The notes beneath the pieces are model-generated. The model was not told the origin of the DNA. It made no database searches and saw only the letters and a program-made list of their open reading frames with translations. The translations under genes and the position numbers were made by a program. DNA of 64,000 bases from Tillandsia leiboldiana. Its lineage: Eukaryota > Streptophyta > Magnoliopsida > Poales > Bromeliaceae. Below, piece after piece: positions 33,793 to 44,091 of this stretch (position 1 is its first letter; every line of letters starts with the position of its first letter). Where the stretch lies: contig CM055066.1 of the NCBI GenBank assembly GCA_029204045.2, positions 16,440,484-16,504,483 on the forward strand. The letters are read 5' to 3'.

Positions 33793-35087
33793 TGTTGGTT
33801 TTTAAGTATCCACAAGGATCTAAATAGGTACTATCAAACAATTAGAGGGGGGGGGGTGAATAGGTGTAATACTTATAAAACCAATCTCAGTGCAAAATAA
33901 AAACCAATGCGGAAAATAAAAATAGCACACCGAGATATACGTGGAAACTCCAATCCAGGAGAAAAATCACGGGACCAACACGCAATAACAATCCACTAAG
34001 AATAGAAGAATAACAAGGTGATTACCGACTCCACGGACTCAACCCCTCCTTCAGCTTCTTCGGATCTTGCGCTCACCGAACACGCAATGACAATCCACCA
34101 AGAAAAGAAGAATAACAAGGTGATTACCGAATCCACGGACTCAACCCCCCCTTCAACTTCTTCGGACCTTGCGCTCACCGATTGCACGTCCACTGCACAC
34201 GTCCGAATCCACGAACGCCACTCGAATCCACGAGCACACGTTTCGAATCCACGAAACGCCTTCAACACATCGAATCCACGATGCTGCGTCGAATCCACGA
34301 CGCAAACTTAGCCGATAGAAATATTGGTTTCGATGGTGATCCTTTGCTTAGATTATCATTGAGGAACCGTAGAAGAAATCTCTAAGCAAAGATTAGATCA
34401 ATTCGACAAAAGATATGTTCTTGAAAGAACCGTCGAATTGACCTAAAAGAGGCTATAAAGAAGAACGATAAAAACCTAGCCTCTAGGGTTGCTCTCAAGT
34501 GTTTAATTAATTAATCGGTAGTTTTTGAGAAACCCTAAATGTCTATTTATAGTTTAGAAACCTTTGGAAAGAGATAAGCATCAAAAACTGGCTTAACAGA
34601 AATTTTCCCGCACGACGATCCGGATCGGATTTACGGCGATCCTGATCGTCGTCTTTTTTCAGCAATTCCTGAAAAAACAAGGTTCGGGATCCGGATCGGA
34701 ATTCTGATCCGGATCGGAATTCTGATCCGGATCGGTTCAGGATCAGAAATTCTGAAACATCCAATTTGTCCAGTTTTTGATTTTTAAGCAATGAAAACTT
34801 ATCCAAGTGTTTCTAAACCACTCAAATGTATTCGGATCACCAAAATTATTTAGTTAAACGTACCTGATCAATCCGAATCTATTTTCCTTAAGATTGATGT
34901 AATTGATCCACAATTCTTCTATTTCAATCTTCAAGACTCAAAACACTGAGTGTCAACTTGAGCTCTTGTTGAATCTTCTCTAAGTCTTCGATTGCTGATT
35001 GACAATTTGATCACTTCAAGACTCCGACTCAATTCAACAACTCAACTACTCAACTCACGAAATATGCCAACACAAAAAGCTGTAACA
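33793..35087 (-). repeat. 3' LTR of the gag-only element
   Basis: Plus-strand limits TGTTGGTTTTTAAG and AGCTGTAACA. Contains a tandem duplication of about 117 bp (34018-34190), the hexaloop hairpin array (34221-34304) and GATCCGGATC palindromes (34615-34740, one more unit than the other LTR). Confidence 0.9.
34221..34304 (-). promoter_or_regulatory. Hairpin array with constant AATCCA loop, different stems
   Basis: CTCG/CGAG (34221-34234), CGTTTCG/CGAAACG (34239-34258), CATCG/CGATG (34268-34283), TGCGTCG/CGACGCA (34285-34304), each around AATCCA. Most of the stems differ from those at 24330-24510 but the loop and layout are the same. Confidence 0.8.
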
Positions 35088-35099
35088 ATCTCCCCCTTT
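35088..35099 (-). promoter_or_regulatory. Polypurine tract of the gag-only element
   Basis: On the minus strand AAAGGGGGAGAT directly precedes the LTR start TGTTACAG. Confidence 0.85.
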
Positions 35100-35429
35100 G
35101 GCAATTTCGTGACAAAACCCAAAAATACATAAAACGCTCAAGACACTCATCTTAAACCAAAAAATTGAAACTCAATGTCATCACCAAAACATTGACTTTC
35201 TTTGCGTGAAAGATCCAATAAACAAAAATTACAATTGAACCAGTCTTAGAACAAACTCTATGACTTAGGACTTGTAGTCTTAAAGTGATGTAATTCCTGC
35301 AAAACAAAACTCCAAACAAAATCAAACGTTAGTCATTAGAAATTAAATGTAAATCCTACATTTGATTCGTCCTTTTGGTTTTTTTTGTTTTTCGGCTCCT
35401 TTTTCATCATATCTTTTCTTTATCTCGAT

Positions 35430-35500
35430 GATCTCATCTCCGTCTCCCCCTATCTCGATGATCTCATCTCCCCCATTTCTCTTCTCCCCCTTTTGTCACA
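35430..35500 (-). promoter_or_regulatory. Additional polypurine tracts
   Basis: Three minus-strand GGGGGAG runs within 70 bases (near 35449, 35471 and 35488), the last preceded by TGACAAAA as at 43541. Multiple polypurine tracts upstream of the 3' LTR are a known Sirevirus trait. Confidence 0.75.
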
Positions 35501-36124
35501 AATTGTCAAACAGTGAACATACTATACAAAAGGAAATCACTAACAACATTAGTTCATAGAGAAAGAGAGATAAAAGCTCAGTTCCGGTATATAACAAAAA
35601 CACAGATTGCGTACCGGTAGCTGAAAGCAAAAATCAAATAATTTCTTGAAACAAATCCAGATTTTGAAATAATTGAATTACCGATTTGTATTCCATCAAG
35701 AAAACAATTTAAGTACTTGAAAACAATATGAGATCACATAGATGTCATTCAATCCAATTAATTATAAAAATTAAAAAGATTTACTCCAAAATCATGAAAA
35801 ATAAAGGTAAAACATTATAAACCGTTTTTCATGTTATATTCATCAAACACAAGTCATCAAAAATAATCTTGAGATCCAAACTCTATCAAGATGTAACGGA
35901 TTTACAAAGATGACTTACGGAGATTTCCAAGTGACATCAATCTTGAATTCTACCCTTTCAAATTGAGATAAGCACTAAAATACCTAAGGGTGGCTCTTTG
36001 AGCATCTTTTAACTATCCCACCTTATACCAACCAGGAGATTGTTCAAAATAAGAACTTGGAATTTAAATCTCCGAATGCTTCAACTAAACAAAATTTCAT
36101 AAATATTTTTCAAGCATCCATAAC

Positions 36125-36226
36125 ATGTGGTAGCTTCACACACAAACCGGACGACCGGGGTGGCAGCTCTTTCCAACATGTGGTGGTAGTTTTCACACTC
36201 CTTTCGGATGTAACTCTTTCCACATC
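36125..36226 (-). promoter_or_regulatory. Conserved Sirevirus 3' noncoding block with small hairpin
   Basis: On the minus strand it matches 41648-41751 and 63601-63705: a GATGTGGAAAGAGTTACATC start, a GTGTGAAAACTACCACCACATG core and a CGGTCGTCCG hairpin. Here the hairpin stem is CCGG/CCGG; in the others it is CTCGG/CCGAG. Role unknown. Confidence 0.6.
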
Positions 36227-36645
36227 TTTTGCAATTTATTTATTTACCCTTGTAAGAATGCAATCTCTTACGTGAAAGAATCAAATTCCAAATTTTAGTC
36301 TATCGGTTGTCTCACGTTTATCACAATGAATTCACACAACCGAGATAGATTAAGCATCTAAAGATCACACATGATTTCTAAAATTTGATGCTTATAATAT
36401 CAAAAACTCCTATAATGAAGTATCTTCAAGATTATGATTATGGAGTAAAGTTGATAATCCATATAAAATTAATTTGGAGTGAATAACCGTGAAGCCCTTT
36501 CTTATTCAATGCACTTGTTCATTAAAAACCTTTTGTTAAAAAAAACAAAACATAAAAACAAAGAGCATTGAAAACATGTAATGCAGAGATTCAGAAAAAT
36601 ATGAAAGGAAAACCAATCAAAGCATTACATACAGTCATAAGCTAT

Positions 36646-38601
36646 TTAGAACTTAAGACAAGGAAAGATATCACCTTTCCGAATCCAAAATCGCTGGATT
36701 TTGGGTTGTCTTGATTCGTTGTGGCCGGGGGTTGTCCGCTTTGACTGTTGATCCACCTTAGGTCTTTGCCTCGTAATGATCCACTTGTATGATTGATGTT
36801 GTGGCTCGGACCTTTGGTGGGTTGAGTGAACTCCTTTGACTTGATGTATCTTTTGAGTCCGTTGAGTCCGTTCCATAGATGAAGTTGCCGAAGAATTTTT
36901 CTTTCTCTTTTTCGGGCAATCCTTCACCAAATGTCCTTCAAGTCCACAAAGGTGACACGTTCTTCCTTTCAATTTGATTGTGGAACTTGAAGCATGCACA
37001 GTTTGATCCTTTTTAGAACCCAAACCAACCTTGCTTGTTTGACCTAATCCGCACATACTATCTAGTTTCTTGGAAATGGTTGAAAGCCTTTGTATGTCAG
37101 ATTTGAGTTCATGAACTTGCTTGGTCAATGCTTGGTTGGTGACATGAATCTCCTCAAACTGTTTTTCTAGAAAACCAATCTTGTCCATATATGATTTAGC
37201 GTTTGTCTCCGATTGGTTTAGCTTTTCTTGGAGGATTTTATTGTTATCCAATAAACGTCCTTGTTCCTCCTCGAGATCATGAAGTTTTATCTTTAAAGCT
37301 TGATTCTCATCTTGAACTTCAAGTCGTTGCTTCCTCAACTTCTTGATATGCTTGGCCATCTTCTTTGATTCCGCAAGAAGTTGTTGGTATGCCTCAACGA
37401 GTTCTTCTTCGTCCGACTCCCCCTCACTTGATGACTCTCCGCCGGTGGTTGATGTTTCATACAAAATCAAAGGAGTAGAGTCAGTGACTAAAGATGATAA
37501 ACACAAATTAGAAGAGGGAATTTGAGAGGCATGAAAAGCAACAACTTTTTCCTCTTTACTTGAGGTCGATTAATTAGAAGTAGAATCGTCCCAAGTTTTC
37601 GCTTGCAAAGCCTTCTTTTTATATGATTTCGGAGAAGGACAATCCGTTGAAATATGGCCGTAGCCTTTGCATCTATAGCATTGGATTTCCCCTTCGAAAT
37701 CATCTTTTTCTTTAGAAGGTTTTGCAACGCCTTTGAGTTTAGAGGATTTAGAACCCGATGATCCTTTAGATGGTTTCGAGAATGAAGATCCATCGGTTCG
37801 ATTCTTCCAAAATTTCCGACGAAATTTCTTTACGATCCGCGCCAATTGTTCTTCAAAATCGGCAAAAGAGATTTCATTGTCGGAACTTGATTCGCTATCT
37901 TCTTCCTTTGTTGATTTGAATGCAATACCTGTAAGCTTAGAAGAAGACTTGGAAGAAACTTGATTAGTAGGAAAAGTCATTTCATAAGTTTGCAAAGCAC
38001 CTACTAATTCCTCTACACTCATCTCATCCGGATGACTAACGGTTTCAATGGCGGTAACTTTTGCCCTAAACCGTTCCGGAAGAGTCCGAAGTATCTTTCT
38101 TACAATTTTCGACTCCGGGATCTTTTCTCCTAAATTAGCACAAGTATTGATTACATCTTGAAGTCTAGTGTAATAATCTGTAAACAATTCATGCTCTTCC
38201 ATATGAATAGAGTCAAATTGACTTGTAAGCATCTGGAGCTTTTGAATTTTTACAAGATTAGTACCCTCATGTGTAATTTTGAGAATATCCCAAATTTCCT
38301 TCGCGGTTTCACACACGGAAATTCGTGTAAATTCAGTCGGGGAAAGAGAATTAAATAGAGCGTTCATACCTTTCCCATTGTAAGAAGATCTTTCAAATTC
38401 CTCTTTGGACCATCTAGAGCGAGGTTTTGGGGTAGTAGAATTTTCTACTTCCTCAACAGGATGCACCCAACCGTCTTCCACGGTTTGCCAAACTCGCTCA
38501 TCAATAGAGATGAGAAAAGCTCTCATCCGTACTTTCCAATATGCATAATTAGTCCCATCAAAAAGAGGAGGTCTATAAATATTACCACTTTCACCCAACA
38601 T
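36646..38601 (-). pseudogene. Sirevirus-like gag with one in-frame stop
   Basis: 651 codons from the ATG at 38601 (MLGESGNIYRPPLFDG), interrupted once by TAA at 37570-37572, most simply a CAA codon changed by C to T. Order: N-terminal substrate-like segment, copia gag (UBN2-type) domain with KIQKLQMLTSQFDSI (residues about 110-210), zinc knuckle CYRCKGYGHISTDC near 37680, acidic linker, long heptad-rich coiled coil (37390-37080), second zinc knuckle CHLCGLEGHLVKDC near 36940, basic tail. Gag would form the particle and bind RNA. The upstream ATG at 38658 lies in the LTR/primer region and is unlikely to be used. It ends before any protease motif. Confidence 0.85.
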
Positions 38602-38620
38602 GATAGATAAACCTAAAACC

Positions 38621-38634
38621 CGCTCCGATACCAA
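38621..38634 (-). promoter_or_regulatory. Primer binding site of the gag-only element
   Basis: Minus strand TTGGTATCGGAGCG, one base different (A to G) from the usual TGGTATCAGAGC. Confidence 0.8.
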
Positions 38635-38635
38635 T

Positions 38636-39911
38636 TGTTGGTTTTTAAGGATCCACAAGGATCTAAATAGGTACTATCAAACAACTAGAGGGGGCGGGTG
38701 AATAGGTGTAATACTTATAAAACCAATCTCAGTGCAAAATAAAAACCAATGCGGAAAATAAAAATAGCACACCGAGATATACGTGGAAACTCCAATCCAG
38801 GAGAAAAATCACGGGACCAACACGCAATAACAATCCACTAAGAATAGAAGAATAACAAGGTGATTACCGACTCCACGGACTCAACCCCTCCTTCAGCTTC
38901 TTCGGATCTTGCGCTCACCGAACACGCAATGACAATCCACCAAGAAAAGAAGAATAACAAGGTGATTACCGAATCCACGAACTCAACCCCTCCTTCAACT
39001 TCTTCGGACCTTGCGCTCACCGATTGCACGTCCACTGCACACGTCCGAGTCCACGAACGCCACTCGAATCCACGAGCACACGTTTCGAATCCACGAAACG
39101 CCTTCAACACATCGAATCCACGATGCTGCGTCGAATCCACGACGCAAACTTAGCCGATAGAAATATTGGTTTCGATGGTGATCCTTTGCTTAGATTATCA
39201 TTGAGGAACCGTAGAAGAAATCTCTAAGCAAAGATTAGATCAATTCGACAAAAGATATGTTCTTGAAAGAACCGTCGAATTGACCTAAAAGAGGCTATAA
39301 AGAAGAACGATAAAAACCTAGCCTCTAGGGTTGCTCTCAAGTGTTTAATTAATTAATCGGTAGTTTTTGAGAAACCCTAAATGTCTATTTATAGTTTAGA
39401 AACCTTTGGAAAGAGATAAGCATCAAAAACTGGCTTAACAGAAATTTTCCCGCACGACGATCCGGATCGGATTTACGGCGATCCTGATCGTCGTCTTTTT
39501 TCAGCAATTCCTGAAAAAACAAGGTTCGGGATTCGGATCGGAATTCTGATCCGGATCGGTTCAGGATCAGAAATTCTGAAACATCCAATTTGTCCAGTTT
39601 TTGATTTTTAAGCAATGAAAACTTATCCAAGTGTTTCTAAACCACTCAAATGTATTCGGATCACCAAAATTATTTAGTTAAACGTACCTGATCAATCCGA
39701 ATCCATTTTCCTTAAGATTGATGTAATTGATCCACAATTCTTCTATTTCAATCTTCAAGACTCAAAACACTGAGTGTCAACTTGAGCTCTTGTTGAATCT
39801 TCTCTAAGTCTTCGATTGCTGATTGACAATTTGATCACTTCAAGACTCCGACTCAACTCAACAACTCAACTACTCAACTCACGAAATATGCCAACACAAA
39901 AAGCCGTAATA
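38636..39911 (-). repeat. 5' LTR of the gag-only element
   Basis: Same limits as the 3' LTR except that the sense start reads TATTACGG rather than TGTTACAG, a change at the terminal dinucleotide. Carries the same hairpin array (about 39063-39146). Confidence 0.9.
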
Positions 39912-39916
39912 GAGTC

Positions 39917-40916
39917 GGGGGCTCACCATTCGAGGGTTGCTGGTTGGCCGGAGCAATCGCTGGAACAACCTCGGCCAACCCACAAGCACCAAAAGCCCGA
40001 GTTGGAGCAACTTGCAATAACTCGGGTTCCTGAGGGGAAGGGGTTCCCAGAGGTGGCACAGGTTTAGCCACAACCAACTCCGGCCTCCACAGGCGGTGGA
40101 TGGCCGGAAAACTGAGCTTGCGGCCAACTTGGAACCCAACAATGGTGGAGTTCCAAACAAAGGCTTGCAGCTCCATGCAAAAGCACCATTGGTCTTCCCT
40201 CGATGTAGGGGAGCTTGCTGGGTGCATGGCCGGCGACGGGAAGCGGCGGCGGCGGAGGAAGCTCGGCCAAGCTTCCAATAGCCCGAAGCTAAGGCACGGC
40301 ACCACCACCACCACACTGCACTAAACCTCCCCAAACTTTGTGGGAAGCTTCAGCAAGTCAAAATGGGGGAGCTAAGCAACTTGGATCCAGCACCAAGCCG
40401 TCGGATGCAACGCGGGCTCAAGGCGGAGCTAATCTAGGGTTCCGGGGGTGCAATTCCACCGCCAGCAACCTGGTGCTTTTTCGGCCACAAGGTCGGGCAA
40501 GGGGAAGTCCCGGAACCTAAGGAGCCTACTATATGGGTTTCTAGGCAAGAAAAACCGAAGGGAGAACAAAACTCACCTCGCCGGAGTTGGAGAAGAAAGG
40601 AAAGAAGCAGGGTTCTCCCCTGGCGTCGCGCGGCCACGGCAGGCAGCCGGCTCACTTGGGTTCAATTTCTGGAAGTAGGAGGGAGCTCCTGGGTGCTCTG
40701 AGAGGAAGTCTCAAGGTCCTGGTGCCCTATGCTTCATCTTGTTCAGTTCGACGAGACGGATCAAGTGGCGATTTTATTTTGCTGAGTTCGGGTTCGGACA
40801 AGTAAACCGGGAGACAGCTTTGTGAAAATTTCGAAAATTCACATTTTTAACTTATAGAAATTCTGGGAAAATAGATTTAAATTCAAATTCCAGACTTAAA
40901 ATTCTTGGTTACTACA
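39917..40916 (-). repeat. U3/R part of the minus-strand solo LTR
   Basis: GC-rich, with open frames of up to 151 codons on both strands that do not resemble known proteins and that overlap each other. On the minus strand it begins with the LTR start TGTAGTAACC. I see no host gene here. Confidence 0.75.
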
Positions 40917-41310
40917 TATATGTTGATGGCATTTTAATTTTTGGAACCAATATGGATGTGATAATTGATGTGAAGAAATTACATGATAAAAATTTTGATA
41001 TGAAAGATCTTGGGCAAGCAGATGTAATTTTCAATATGAAGATTATTAGAAAATCAAATGATATTGTTATGAGCCAATCTCACTATAGTAAATAATTTTT
41101 GAAGAAGTTTGGATATTTTGATACTAAGACTGTAGTGGCACTTTATGATCCTAGTGTACATCTTAAGAAAAATAGAGGTGATCCAATAGGTCAGAATAGA
41201 TATGCTCAGATTATAGGATCTTTAAGATACCTAGTAGATTACACTAGACCTGATTTGGCTTATAATGTGAATCGATTAAAAAGATATATCCATAATCCAA
41301 ATAGAGTTTG
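40917..41310 (+). pseudogene. Ty1/copia RT relic, second part
   Basis: Continues 27934: YVDGILIFGTN (catalytic YVDD with the last Asp replaced by Gly), then MKDLGQADV, SQSHYSK with a stop at 41092, YDPSVHLKKN and the segment before RNase H ending NPNR at 41310. The RNase H domain is missing because a different element (Sirevirus 3' region) abuts here. The loss of a catalytic Asp and the stop show it is inactive. Confidence 0.85.
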
Positions 41311-41715
41311 TTTTGTGTTTTTGTTCATTATCTATGTTTGTACATAGAACATTAATTGAGCATTAGTTATATTGACTTTAATTGCATCCTTTCATATAAA
41401 TAGAAATTTATTATGCTTTGGATATCATAATAATTCATTTGATGCAATGATCGTTTATGTCAATTAAGTCATCTTTGTTTTGATCAAAGTCAATTTCTCT
41501 CTCAAATGATCTCTTGGTTTAGTTTTTATCTTATTTGACAATTGAGTCAAGTATGAGATCGAGATCAATTTTTGGTTGAATACTTTATATTTTAAATAAT
41601 TGATAGCCATTTGAGGGGGAGTTAATGAAAATTATTATGCTCAAAAGATGTGGAAAGAGTTACATCCCAATGAGGAGTGTGAAAACTACCACCACATGGA
41701 GGAAAGAGCTACCAC

Positions 41716-41729
41716 CTCGGTCGTCCGAG
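41716..41729 (+). promoter_or_regulatory. Conserved small hairpin CTCGG-TCGT-CCGAG
   Basis: Five-base perfect stem with tetraloop TCGT in the conserved block 41648-41751; identical at 63670-63683, and with a T-A to C-G pair change in the gag-only element (36147-36158). Confidence 0.55.
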
Positions 41730-42205
41730 TACTGTGTGCAGCTACCACATGTATACCAAGCATGGTTTTTCAAGTTGATTAAATAAAATGCATTTTGAAA
41801 TACTTGACTCTGTCAAATTTCAAGGTTGGTATAAGGTGGGACTTTATTGAAAGATGCTCAAAGAGCTACTCCTTATAATAATTTGACTAGATATATTATC
41901 TAACTTATCTGGAATTTCAAACATCTATTGATCTTGGTATTTCATTTTCTTTACCAAATTGATGATTTGATAAAGGCATTACTCATAAGATCATGATAGA
42001 TGTAATTGAACTTGTTCAACTTTAAGGGATTTAATTTTTATAAATTTTCGTTTCAATTTTTGGATATTATTGATAGATTTTGCATAATCGAATTCTTTTA
42101 ATATGAAACGATGATTTTCATTTAAAGTTGATACACATAAGTGCTTACAATCTTTTTCTGGATTTTCTAGGATTTTTCTGAATTTTTCTGAAGAAAAAGT
42201 TTGAA

Positions 42206-42434
42206 GCCGGTCCAGACTGGAGAATCCGATCCGGACCCCGAACGCAGGAATTCCTGCGGGTAGCCAATCCGGACTGTATTCTTGAGGCAGTCCGGACCGC
42301 GGCTAGAGTTTTATATAGAACAAAAGGGTTTTGATTTCTTTTTACTTCAATCTTTTGTTCCTAAGTCTCCAGACCTTCTCTCTCTAGAAAACAATCGATT
42401 TGGAGCCTTCCCAACTCACGTTCTTCGAATCAAA
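42206..42434 (+). promoter_or_regulatory. Putative internal promoter and first exon of the env-like unit
   Basis: TCCGGA palindrome words with CCCCGAAC (42206-42302), as in the LTR U3 at 44319-44525, then TATATAGAA at 42312, then a CT-rich stretch up to a good splice donor (GTAAGT at 42435). Layout suggests an LTR-like promoter placed inside the element. No transcript evidence. Confidence 0.45.
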
Positions 42435-42818
42435 GTAAGTTCTTTTGATCAAAAACTTGGTTTTTCACATTTTTTCATCTTTTTACTCAAAACGTGAGAG
42501 AAATTCTGTATCTTTTTCGTTTGAGATTGGTTTTTGGTCAAATTTCTTTTGAAATAAGAACTCTGGGTAGATTAGTTTTGATTATATGCTAGGTATTCTT
42601 TTAATTAGCGGATTTTTAGGTTTCGATTTCTGAAAATTCGGTTTTAGGGCATATAATAGGAATTTTTGAAAATCATGGGATTGATCTATTTTTAAAATTC
42701 TTTTTGCAAAATTAATTTGATTCATTGTCTCTCTACATGATGATGATTGTTTGGGTACAATTTTTTCAATTTTTGAAAATAAACAATTTTTTCTCGTGTT
42801 CTTGAGGTTTGCTCACAG
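42435..42818 (+). other. Putative intron upstream of the env-like ORF
   Basis: GTAAGT donor at 42435, T-rich body, TTTGCTCACAG acceptor ending at 42818, 32 bases before the ATG. 384 bases is a normal plant intron size. Confidence 0.4.
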
Positions 42819-42850
42819 GTTTTTCTATCATCTGAGCACGAGTATCAAAA

Positions 42851-43426
42851 ATGGCTTTTGCTTGGATTATTGCACTCATTGTAGCAATGGTGGGAACGAG
42901 AGCATCTGTTAAAAAGGAACAAGCTGGACCAAGTCAAGAGGAAACGAAGAATGTTCTTCAAAATGATTCAGAATCAGAAGACAAAGAAGATTGTGACACA
43001 TTTTGTGAAGAAGTACAACAAATGGTTGATGACGAAGATAGGTTCTATCTAAAGCAAAAGAAGCCGATGAAGTCTTCCTCAACAACCAAGCAGCTCACAA
43101 GGAGCAAGAATTCGAGGGGTAAAGGAATTCGGATCAATGAACCCCTCGCCAGAGCACGCTCTCTGCCTAAAGAATCTCCTTGTAATGAAGGTCAAAATAC
43201 ACTTTCAGCATCCACACAATCCCCTTCTACCTCCAAGAGAAACATCACAAAAGCTGCTATAGAATCTATGCAACAATAACAGCTGAAAATGGCTGAAGAA
43301 CAAGAAAGAATGTCGGCTGACATTCACAAGATGAAACAAAATTGTTCCAAACTGTCAAGGATGCTTAAAGGGATTTTGAACAAATTGGACTGCAGTAGCT
43401 CTGAGGATTCTGAGTCAGACAACTGA
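42851..43426 (+). pseudogene. Env-like ORF of a Sirevirus-like element, one in-frame stop
   Basis: 191 codons with a TAA at 43277-43279 that looks like a CAA changed by C to T. Residues 2-15 are hydrophobic (AFAWIIALIVAMVG), like a signal peptide or membrane anchor. An acidic stretch (residues 35-65) and a basic Ser/Thr-rich part follow, and after the stop a heptad-rich, coiled-coil-like segment and an acidic tail SSSEDSESDN. Position between pol and 3' LTR, plus membrane segment and coiled coil, matches the env-like genes reported for some Sireviruses, but it is much shorter and I see no sequence match I can name. It could be an unrelated structural or regulatory protein. Confidence 0.5.
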
Positions 43427-44079
43427 ATTTCTTTCTGACATATCTTTCTGGTTTGCAGGTTTTTCAGTTTTAGTTCTCACACCTTCTTGTTTTGAACTTT
43501 TTAACTTTCCTTTTATTTTGTAATTTTGACTTGTTTTGTGACAAAAAGGGGGAGAGAGAGACAAACAATGATCGAAAATGATCGTCTAATGGTTGTGAAT
43601 TTTGAACAACTTTGAACTATGAAAGGTAAGTATGACTTCAACTTTGATTTTATAATGTGTGATTGCATGTCTCGACTAACTATTTGACTAACTATTTGGG
43701 CATGTAATATAACTAACAAGTTGCTTGTTGACTAACAATTCTATGACGTTTGGATTTTTAATGCTTAGAAGATATGTTGCTTTTTGATTGAGATCTTATT
43801 ACATATCTGAATTTGTAAATGTCATGATTAGTATAAACTCTATCTCTGTGTTTGGTTTTGTATGCAAAAATTCTTGAGGTATCTAACGATCTTTTTTGTC
43901 AAGAATGTTTTCTTTTGTAGAGAGTACAGATGTCTAAGTCTAGAGTCTGTTCTAGGAGTTTATCTCATGTATATAATTTTATTTTGGATCTCCATTGTAA
44001 ATTTTTGTTGTATGGTGATAGCAATAAAAATATCTTTTTGAATTTTCTGTGTGGATTTGTGTTTTGTCACGAAACCGCC

Positions 44080-44091
44080 AAACGGGGAGAT
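44080..44091 (+). promoter_or_regulatory. Polypurine tract
   Basis: AAACGGGGAGAT directly before the LTR start. A stronger tract, AAAAAGGGGGAGAGAGAGA, lies upstream near 43543. Confidence 0.8.

Larger units (their letters stand above)
35101..36645 (-). other. Noncoding 3' region of the gag-only element
   Basis: AT-rich with no supported ORF. Contains the polypurine tracts and a roughly 100-base block (36125-36226) conserved with two other Sirevirus copies. Otherwise nothing recognised. Confidence 0.7.
33793..39911 (-). mobile_element. Gag-only Sirevirus-like element (TR-GAG type), 6.1 kb
   Basis: Minus strand: 5' LTR 39911-38636, primer site, gag 38601-36646, noncoding 3' region with several polypurine tracts, 3' LTR 35087-33793. 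Target duplication GAGTC is perfect (33788-33792 and 39912-39916). There is no protease, integrase, RT or RNase H and no room for them. LTRs are very similar; the length difference is one 18-bp palindrome unit plus a G-run change. Fits the described class of terminal-repeat retrotransposons with a GAG domain, which need pol from a relative. Confidence 0.85.
27935..40916 (-). mobile_element. Solo gypsy LTR, minus strand, about 3.5 kb, itself carrying two insertions
   Basis: The left end TGTCACGCCCC and right end ACTACA are the reverse complement of an LTR running TGTAGTAACC to GGGGCGTGACA. The LTR parts are 27935-30298, 33633-33792 and 39912-40916. No primer site, polypurine tract or coding interior belongs to it, so it is a solo LTR left by LTR-LTR recombination. 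Target duplication TATAT is perfect. Tandem repeats lie near 28700-28810 (GGTACTGCNGAAAGGG-type units) and 29080-29250 (units containing GTCCAGATATAATC). Confidence 0.85.
41311..44091 (+). mobile_element. 3' region of a Sirevirus-like element (post-pol, env-like ORF, polypurine tracts)
   Basis: 41311-42000 matches the sequence following the intact pol at 63250-63959, including TTTTTGTTCATTATCTATG and the conserved hairpin block (41648-41751). The env-like unit (42206-43426) and the polypurine tracts near 41619, 43546 and 44080 follow, then the LTR at 44092. The pol that should precede it is absent: position 41310 is RT of another copia family. The 42000-42200 and 43430-44080 stretches are AT-rich and noncoding as far as I can see. 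Confidence 0.75.

Noticed and set aside
39816..40805. Cluster of overlapping frames of 60-151 codons that could hint at a host exon
   Set aside because: It is the U3/R part of the minus-strand solo LTR; frames overlap on both strands and none matches a known protein family as far as I can tell.
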